Positions 57,063 through 64,000 of a stretch of 64,000 bases of DNA are shown piece by piece. The translations under genes were made by a program, and so were the position numbers. Within the stretch, counting starts at the first letter, position 1. Every line of letters begins with the position of its first letter. The notes beneath the pieces are model-generated. The model did no database searches. It had not been told where the DNA came from and was given only the letters and a program-made list of their open reading frames with translations. Source of the stretch: Dysidea avara (lineage: Eukaryota; Porifera; Demospongiae; Dictyoceratida; Dysideidae); contig NC_089272.1 of the NCBI RefSeq assembly GCF_963678975.1, positions 41,421,391 through 41,485,390 on the forward strand, read 5' to 3'.

Positions 57063-57143
57063 AAAAAACATCTGCATACTAACTGATGTTCTATTAGGGT
57101 GACTGTATTATTAGAGTATCTCGACCACACACTTGCTACGCGT

Positions 57144-57938
57144 TAGTGTTCTGCGATACAGTGCATTTTGTGTATCGTGTATCACCATCAATATACTGTT
57201 CAATACGATACTGTATCACGATACTATAATGAAGTGGTCATGGCTAGTTATGACTGGCGTACTAGCTAATAGTTGTAACAATATCCAATTTATCTGTACC
57301 TTAAAGAACCAACACTGATTCTACATTCATTGTGTATACAATTTCTTTATTCAGTGAATGCTGCTAAACTACAGTAATAATTATACTGATCATGATGTGA
57401 CAAATAGGCTGAAATAGCTAGTGTGTTCCTGGTATGATTTTTAGTATGGAAAACAGAGTTGCTGTTAAAAGTACATCTCTACCTGGATACCTGCCTCTAT
57501 TACACCACCCAGACAATTAGCTACCACAAACATTTTATTTTAATACATGCTCCCACAAAGGCTTGTCCGGATTTCTCCGCATTTTGGTGAATTGTCAAGA
57601 TGGCTAGTATATACAGCAGATGTTTACTGCTAGTTCTTTATACTCAAAGTGTAACAGCTACTGTTTTTAGAAGACCTGGGTAAGAATATTTTAGCCATAA
57701 CACAGTAACAGCAGCACTTATAAATGCGTATTTGTATGGCTTCTTGTAACGTTGCATTTTATAACACAGGTAGGCATTCTGTTCGAGTATTTAGATCACT
57801 GTTGCAGTAATAGAGCAATCACTACCTGTTCTACTAGAAAACTTTGATATATCGATATTTCCTAAGTACAGTATCATATCGTGATACTTATTTGCTGTAT
57901 CGATATATTGCCGTATCGATATGTATTGCAGATCCCTA
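57144..57938. mobile_element. hAT-like MITE, related to family 3, 795 bp
   Basis: The ends TAGTGTTCTGCGATACA and TGTATTGCAGATCCCTA are imperfectly inverted (13 of 17). The flanking 8-mers CTACGCGT and CTACACGT differ at one base. ATCGATAT repeats fill both subterminal regions. The centre is not repetitive and contains a possible signal-peptide exon. Confidence 0.65.
57600..57679 (+). CDS. Possible signal-peptide exon inside a MITE
   Basis: The ATG at 57600 opens MASIYSRCLLLVLYTQSVTA, which resembles a signal peptide. The frame ends at a good donor, CCTGG|GTAAGA. No partner exon is recognised, so this could be a captured fragment or chance. Confidence 0.25.
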
Positions 57939-57959
57939 CTACACGTAGTTGGATTTCAC

Positions 57960-58140
57960 ATTATACCTCAGTGACTTTAACTCTGATTCTTCTATACTAT
58001 TGCAAGGACATTCTATGATGATTATTCCATCTACATACTGGTTTTCAGCTCACTCTTCTCAGTGGTTTGCCTGGTAGGGGAGAAAAGTAATAGTTTTTTA
58101 TTCATGAAACTCAATCACATAATTGTGACACAGGTTGGGT
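57960..58140 (+). repeat. Second copy of the 48590-49340 repeat (5' part)
   Basis: Shares GATTCTTCTATACTATTGCA, AGGACATTCTATGATGA, CATACTGGTTTTCAGCTCA and GTGGTTTGCCTGGTAG with the first copy. Confidence 0.7.
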
Positions 58141-58983
58141 TCACTAGTTTGTTGGGGATATGGAAGAAGGCCTAAGTTGACAGTTGGGATCATCACTTGG
58201 GTTGATGAGATAGATAACAACAGTCCTCCAGCTTGTGCATTGCTGAATGTTGGGATAGAAGGATCAGCCAGTAGTATTAGATCAATCTAAAAGGAAGGGG
58301 GGTTCAACATTAAATGCATATAGTGATGTTGAAGATCTGAGTTGAGGGTTTACCTGAGCCTGAGGTGAGCTTAGCATAAAATGAGCAAAATCAGGTTAAC
58401 ATAAAATGATCATGTGTCAAAAAATAGGCAGATAAGCGTAGTATGAATGACCTTCACATTAAATGAGCGAATAAGAATAAGCTTAGCGTTTATATGGGCA
58501 AGTGGACTTAGCATAACATGACAAGTGAGGGTTGCATAGCTAATTGAATGTAGACTACTGGGCTGTTGTTTCTGCCACTTGCATGACTACTAATAGTGAG
58601 GTAGCTTAGCAAAATTATGTTTACGGGGTGGATAAAAGTGCCATTTTTGGTACACTGCTTCTTTAGAGTGTACTGATCAATATTAGAAGGGGTGCCCACG
58701 AAAACTAATTAGGGATGGCGGGAAAACAAAATGGCCGACACGATAGTAAGAAATAATCGTTTTAGTATGTTTTCTATGCATACTACCTAAAGCACATGCT
58801 AAAACATGAATTCTAGCAATAGTCAACCTTGGCCTCTTTTCTTTTTTATCATTATTAATTTTTATATTATTTAAGCAGTAATAATAAATATTTGCCATTT
58901 TATTGGCCTAAGATGCCTATATATATTGAATAAATGCAATTGTAATTACTGTATACCAAAGAGATTATAAAAATGTTGTATCA

Positions 58984-61252
58984 TCAGTTATTACAAAGTG
59001 TTGAACAAGCAATCCCAGCTTTAGCACATGTACAATTTGTATTTCCTTTACAGCAGCACCTGATAAGTTCATGACATGCTTTCGAAACTTCGGGCATACT
59101 CATCCAAACTGGCATCCATGTGCCCGATGTCTTAGTCCAAGAAAAATCCTCAGGTGAAGGAACAGCTTGCTGTGTACTTGTACTAGTAGTCCACACCCCT
59201 GCTTGATGCATGACATGTTGCAGTAAAGCATCTTGATCGATTTTTTTACAGAACAATTCTTCCTTAACAGAAATAAGTGGGCTAGTTCTGTCATACAGAA
59301 CAACAATGAATCTTTCAATGGATGCAAAATGAATAGAGTCAACATGCACATTCTCAAAAGGATTTAGGGAAAGCTTTTACCAACACCAAACGCAATCCAT
59401 ATGTCTGCCAATGGCAGAATAGCACACAATTCATAAAACACACCTGCTAGGATAACTATGACATCTGTATCCATAGTCCCGACTCTGTATCTCAATAGTC
59501 TGCGTACCATGTTGTAATGCATGCTGGACATGCACTACAATCCTAGTATCGACTTCCTCATGATTACAGTTTGACATACTATTATTTGTAAAACAGATTG
59601 TCCAGATGTGACGTAAACTATTTTGCTACGTGGAAATGTAAACTTAGAAATTTGGTCTGTTAGGAAAGTTTTGTTCTTTGAATCACAAAGGAAATCCATC
59701 CACTTTCCAGGACGTTTTGCTTGACCCGATACTTTTCTCCGTAACCCTTTACCTCTCTTTTCTCAAGTTGACTCTTTCAAGCTGTCTGGATGGTATGTGT
59801 CCCATACAACATCTATTCTTTTTTTGTTCTGCAGTTGCATTGAAAGATAAGGAATAAAGATGTTTTCTGCATAGTCATTAAAAGTAACAGCCTCTGTAAT
59901 TGGGAGAAAATGAGCAACTGCATGCAGCACCATCCAAAACTCGACAATCGTAAAACTGTGTAATTGGTGGAATACATTTCAGCAACTCAGACTTGGTGCT
60001 GGGTAAGTGAAGCTTTCCATAGTCAGACAATGAAGGTGGAAAAGACTGTATCTCATGGGAAAAGAATTCTTTTAAATCACCATCACGGCTTTGCATAGAA
60101 ATATATAGTTGACCAAAAAGTGCTACATTGTTTTGCAGCATCTTAACCTATTTACCCTGTTTTGATATTATTTTATACTGAAAATAAACATAGAATTCTT
60201 CTTTATTGGATCATGGGTTGATATACTACATTCTTCCAGTACATTTTTTACGAACAGAATTCCTGATATTGCTTTGTACCTGTGTCTTCAAGTGTGCACA
60301 GTGTGCCGTGCACTACCAAATCATCCATTCAATTGCGACTGTCAAGAGTAACAAGTTCAGCAAAATCATCTAAAAAGGGGTTTCCCATATTCGTAATTGC
60401 CGAATGTAGGCTGCAAACTTGCTTGTGAAACAGCTTCTGAGTTGCAAATCCATTTTCATGGTTCTGCAAATATTTAGGGTCATCTGATTCACTAAATGGG
60501 AGGTATTCAGCTTCAAACTGACTTTGTAACCTAGCTAATTCAGGTCCTTACAGAATCCAGTGTTTCAATGTAATAGGGCTTTCTGTTAGGCCAATAAAAC
60601 CACTGGAACCCTTCACACTGGCATTCTCCTGCTCATGAGCTTGATCAATGGGGATTGCAGAAAACAATTTGTTAGTCTTTGACAGTACCCAATGCGCTTG
60701 CTTTTCAAACTCCTCTTTGATTGACTCTGGGAAACACTTCGTATCTCTAATGTGAACTGGCATCGGATGGCTGCAGGTTCGAGGCTGCCCAGGTTCAGTC
60801 ATGGATTATTTTCTCCTTTCTGCACCTTTTCAACACAACTTATAACATCTTTAAACAGGCTGTAGGACCAGGTGTCCTACAGACCTTCAGCACTTGTGCT
60901 GTAAAGCCTTAATAAATAAATAAATAAATAAAAATCCACCGCGCATAGTTCACATGGTCTATTGCAAAAAACAGTGGATTAAGCTTCTCCGAACTTCCAA
61001 AATAAAGCATTCTTGTTAGCCTAGAGCCATGCACTGTACTTTAAATGACAGGATTTGTGCCAAAAAGCATGGTGGCTGATTAAATCTTCAACATGCAAGT
61101 CTTTCCCAAAACAAATAGCTATTGGTTGGATGTGCATCGATGCTGCGAAATCCTTTCACATTTGTGAAAAAAGATGAATAACATTCTTCACTGCCACCTC
61201 CAAGACTGTCTAATGGGGATTTTAAAGGCTCAGATTTGTCCTGCTGACAAAT
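58984..61252 (-). pseudogene. Decayed Cys-rich ORF of a dispersed invertebrate family
   Basis: Fragments in order on the minus strand: WNKCIICQQDKSEPLKSP (about 61250); NPLFFAIDHVNYARW, broken by a SINE, then PVHIRDTKCFPESIKEEFEK and IDQAHEQENASVKGSSGF (60548-60760). These are followed by YGKLHLPSTKSELLKC and RVLDGAACSCSF (59878-60141), then NDYAENIFIPYL and RIDVVWDTYHPDSLKE with an in-frame stop (about 59760-59873). At the end is ELIRCCCKGNTNCTCAKAG (58984-59349). I recognise this set from unnamed, multi-copy proteins of cnidarians, echinoderms and sponges, with no firm function. Multiple stops and frameshifts make it dead. Confidence 0.55.
60766..60934 (+). mobile_element. SINE with tRNA-like B box, copy 2
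   Basis: GGTTCGAGGCT at 60776-60786 fits a Pol III B box. The body matches 50580-50731, and the tail is AATAAATAAATAAATAAATA. It is inserted between NYARW and PVHIRD coding segments of the Cys-rich pseudogene. The flanking duplication is too decayed to define. Confidence 0.7.
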
Positions 61253-62210
61253 AATGCATTTGTTCCAATTTATATGTCCATATTTTAAAAGCAGCAGTCT
61301 GAAATATACTAGCTATAGCTTAATACTGATTTACAAACCTTAATTAAGTCCCTTTTCCAATACGATTCATTCATGAAACCTTGTCAAAACTGTTTACACA
61401 ATTGACCACATGGTCATGCATGGTCTTTTAATGCCACCCAAACTAACTAGTGATTGTTTGTGCAACATTAAAAGTGAAAACTGAAGAAGCTTATTATTAA
61501 AATCGAAAACAATGGTCTCACTGGGTTATAAAGTTTTAATAAATGGAGGGTGTGGCTAATAGTGATGGGCGTGGCTAATAGTGATGGGCGTGGCTTTTAC
61601 ATTAGCATAGGAACAGATATAACAGCATATGCAGGTAGCTGCACCTCAAAAAATTTAGTTGATGAGTAGTAATACACCCTGTATTGCATGGAATTTTTAT
61701 AACATCTAATTAAGTACTTAACGACAGCTGGAAAACCACAAAATAAATTTTTGGTCTGGGCACCCCTTCTGAAATTAGTTAATATTTTCCAAGGAAGCCT
61801 CAGAAAAAAATTGGCACTTTTATCCGCTTCGTAAACATTATCTCAAAAATTGATGCTAAGCTACCCTACTATAACAATCTTCACAGCTATTAGACAGGTG
61901 TTTACAATGTTTGAGGTTTTGTCATGGTGTTCACACTTGTCAGGGGCAGTTTATGGTTAGGTAGATGGGTGGGCTAGGATGGTAGTAATTGAGCAGGTTT
62001 GGCGTGGATGAACTAAGCACTAAAGTAGCAAACAAGTTTAGCATCAGTGAGCAAGTCAGCATTGCCAAACTTGGTATGGAATGGGTAAATAAACATAGGA
62101 TGTTGGGCAGAAGAGTTAGCTGGCTGTGTCACCTTGGTGCTAGTAGGAATGTAAAGGGGATGGATAAAATCCAGAATGGACCAGACCGGACCAAAGGTCA
62201 TTTCTTCAAC

Positions 62211-62845
62211 TAAGCCAATTCACACAATAAACTACAATGTACACTCCTCACCTTGTAGCAATTCTACTGAGGACACAATCAATGGCTTAGACAGCAACAG
62301 CGAGGCTTAATAGAATGCACATGAAACTATATTCACTCTAAAAACATCACAACTAAGCTAAACTACTCTCCAACTACACGATTGCTACAAAATTATAATA
62401 CTGTAGTCAACCACTATACACGAGTAATTTATTAGAATCGAATTGTATAAGGTGAAAAAGTAAGTCTGAACTTATTAACTTATTTTTTGACGTCGGGTTA
62501 AAATGTTAAGGACTTACTCTTCAATTCCTTAGCTTCGTCATCTGTAGCCATACATTTTAAAGTAAGTTCGAAGTTATCTTTAACTTCTGTCACAACTTGA
62601 TTCTAATAAATTCGGGCAGTTACTCGTGTATGGTGGCTGACTACAGTATTGTAGCAATTGTTTAGTGAAATGTATTGGAAAGCAATTTACAGTAGCTTAG
62701 TTGGGCTGTTTTTAGAATGAATATAGTTTCATGTGCATCCTATTAAGCCTCACTGTTGCTGTCTGAGTCATTACAATTGTGTCCTTGGCAGAGTTGCTAC
62801 AAGGTCAGGAGTGTACGTTGTAGTTTATTGAGTGAATTAGCTTAC
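62211..62845. repeat. Fold-back repeat, 635 bp
   Basis: The arms of about 270 bp share TAAGCCAATTCAC(A)CAATAAACTAC at the outside, then GTACACTCCT, AGGACACAAT, CAACAG(C/T)GAGGCTTAATAG, and ACTACTCTCC or TACTCGTGTAT further in. The centre near 62500 has AAGTAAGTCTGAACTTATTA and inverse pieces. Confidence 0.7.
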
Positions 62846-62849
62846 AAGA

Positions 62850-63690
62850 ATTGACTGGTCTGTTCCCTTTTATCCATCCCCAAATGTAAATGTACAATAC
62901 CAGTAAATCATGATGTGAGTAAGCAAACTTTATCATCTACACCCAACCCAGCAAGGTTTTGCTCGATCAACATACAATGTGCTTGTAACCATTAACATTT
63001 ATATGATAACAGGGCACTAAACAGCTACTCTATACTCACCTACATTTCTACCAGAAGTTAGCAGAGGTAACGTGACAATCTGCTGTTCACTGGTGTTTGA
63101 TGGGGACTGAACTTGGGCTGTCACAAGTTGTCTTATCCAGAACCCTAAGTTGGTGACAGATGAAATGTCCATTTGATAGGGATGCTTCACCTGAATCAAC
63201 AACTTCACCGTGTGCTGTACTATGTACAAATGTATCGGTATTAAGGTGGCAGTCAAATAGGCACCCATGATTGTAATCAATTTTTTAGAAATGCTGTATC
63301 TCCCCCCAACAGAGTTCAAAGGAAGGCATGGAAGAAAAGTATCTTTTTCAGTGCTATATTGTAAGATAGCTTCATAATATCAAGTTTATAAACAAACGCA
63401 AATGATAATCATCCTTCCTTTTGTAACTAGTCATTCTTAACAGTGTTCGTGTTCCTACATATGCACTACAGATTACACAAAACTGACACTAAGCTCTGAA
63501 AAAGCATCTCTACTATTGAACATAGCTCTACTGCTGAACACCTAACCGCAGTGTAATGGTTATGCAAGGAAATATTCCTTAACCTGTCCATGATTAGTAT
63601 TGTACATTTTGGCCTGTTACAATGAGTTGTTGCAGAAAAACGTGCCCAGCAAGTGTAGTGGTAGAAGACTTGCTGAATTGCACAAGTGGG
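62850..63690. other. Gene-free stretch
   Basis: The open frame 63017-63319 on the minus strand has no recognised domain. Nothing else was supported. Confidence 0.4.
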
Positions 63691-63699
63691 GCATGTTCT

Positions 63700-63868
63700 A
63701 CAGGGTTTTGCAATTGAATTTGGCGACGTTGCAATTGAATTCGTCCCGTTTGCAATTGAATTTGTCGGTTTTGCAACTGAATTCGTCCCGTTTGCAATTG
63801 AATTCGTCCCGTTTGCAATTGAATTCATCGGTTTTGCAATAGAATTTGTCGCTTTTGCAGTTAAATTC
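63700..63868. repeat. 21-bp minisatellite
   Basis: About eight units of TTGCAATTGAATTCGTCCCG with variants (TTTGTCGG, TTCATCGG). The period is a multiple of 3, so all frames are open on both strands and give heptapeptide-like open frames, which are not supported as genes. Confidence 0.85.
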
Positions 63869-64000
63869 ATCGGTAACAAGAATGGCAGCTGGAGCAAACA
63901 CGAAAACATGATGTAGCAGCTGCTACAAGAACTTGTTCAAGTACAACAGTGGTAAACAACTCTTTATAAGGCAATGATTCTTCCTCTACAGCCTATCCAG

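Larger units (their letters stand above)
58595..61870 (-). mobile_element. Long-TIR DNA element carrying a dead Cys-rich gene, about 3.3 kb
   Basis: Imperfect inverted repeats of about 110-130 bp bound it. The outer part has GAGGTAGCTTAGC and GCTAAGCTACCC; the middle has GGATAAAAGTGCCA; the inner part is AGAAGGGGTGCCCA at 58683-58697 and near 61762-61775. The exact outer ends and target duplication are not resolved. The interior holds one decayed minus-strand gene. The inner GGGGTGCCC resembles the GGGTGCTC terminus of the 36618-41290 element, possibly by chance. Confidence 0.6.

Noticed and set aside
60774..60790. tRNA gene based on the GGTTCGAGGCT box
   Set aside because: No A box or cloverleaf is seen at the right spacing; the flanking body and AATA tail show a SINE.
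63594..63916. Open frames with repeated peptides on both strands
   Set aside because: A 21-bp tandem repeat without stops produces open frames in every phase; no start context or domain supports a gene.

Overview
The window looks like a repeat-rich metazoan genome, most likely a demosponge; the phylum call is an inference. The DNA is AT-rich, introns are GT-AG, and Ig and FN3 receptor exons are joined by phase-1 introns. Around them sit DIRS-like and BEL/Pao retroelements, LINE pieces, hAT, Kolobok-like, Mutator-like and pogo-like DNA transposons, long fold-back elements and minisatellites. Nothing is prokaryotic.

Layout. 1-5 kb: the 3' end of a plus-strand receptor gene (FN3 exon, then a TM exon with an NPxY tail) among dispersed repeats. 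5-12 kb: a Mutator-like MITE, two dead LINE fragments and fold-back repeats. 12.3-17.5 kb: a broken BEL/Pao element on the minus strand. 17.6-23.2 kb: a broken DIRS/Ngaro-like element on the minus strand, itself hit by three non-autonomous transposons. 23-36.6 kb: almost gene-free, with hAT MITEs (several with 8-bp target duplications), a paralogous segment pair showing filled and empty sites, and palindromic repeats. 36,618-41,290: a complete-looking TTAA-flanked DNA transposon. 43-45 kb: a pogo-like MITE and a Ulp1-like pseudogene. 45-49.3 kb: a large palindrome, a 2.9-kb array of 31-bp repeats with higher-order structure, and a dispersed tail sequence. 50-51 kb: first exons (signal peptide, Ig domain) of another plus-strand receptor. 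51.3-55.6 kb: a second palindrome/31-bp-array locus, split by a hAT transposon with an 8-bp target duplication. 58.6-61.9 kb: a long-TIR element carrying a dead Cys-rich gene interrupted by a SINE. 62-64 kb: a fold-back repeat and a 21-bp minisatellite.

The most notable item is the 36.6-41.3 kb transposon. Its single minus-strand gene can be read through 13 exons with no stop or frameshift, giving a 934-residue protein. It combines a DDE transposase (D284, D356, CxxH 377-380, E514) with a C-terminal DEDDh 3'-5' exonuclease having all three Exo motifs. I do not know this architecture as a described transposon type. Nearly everything else is ordinary repeat decay, useful mainly for nested insertion history. 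Host genes are represented only by receptor exons.
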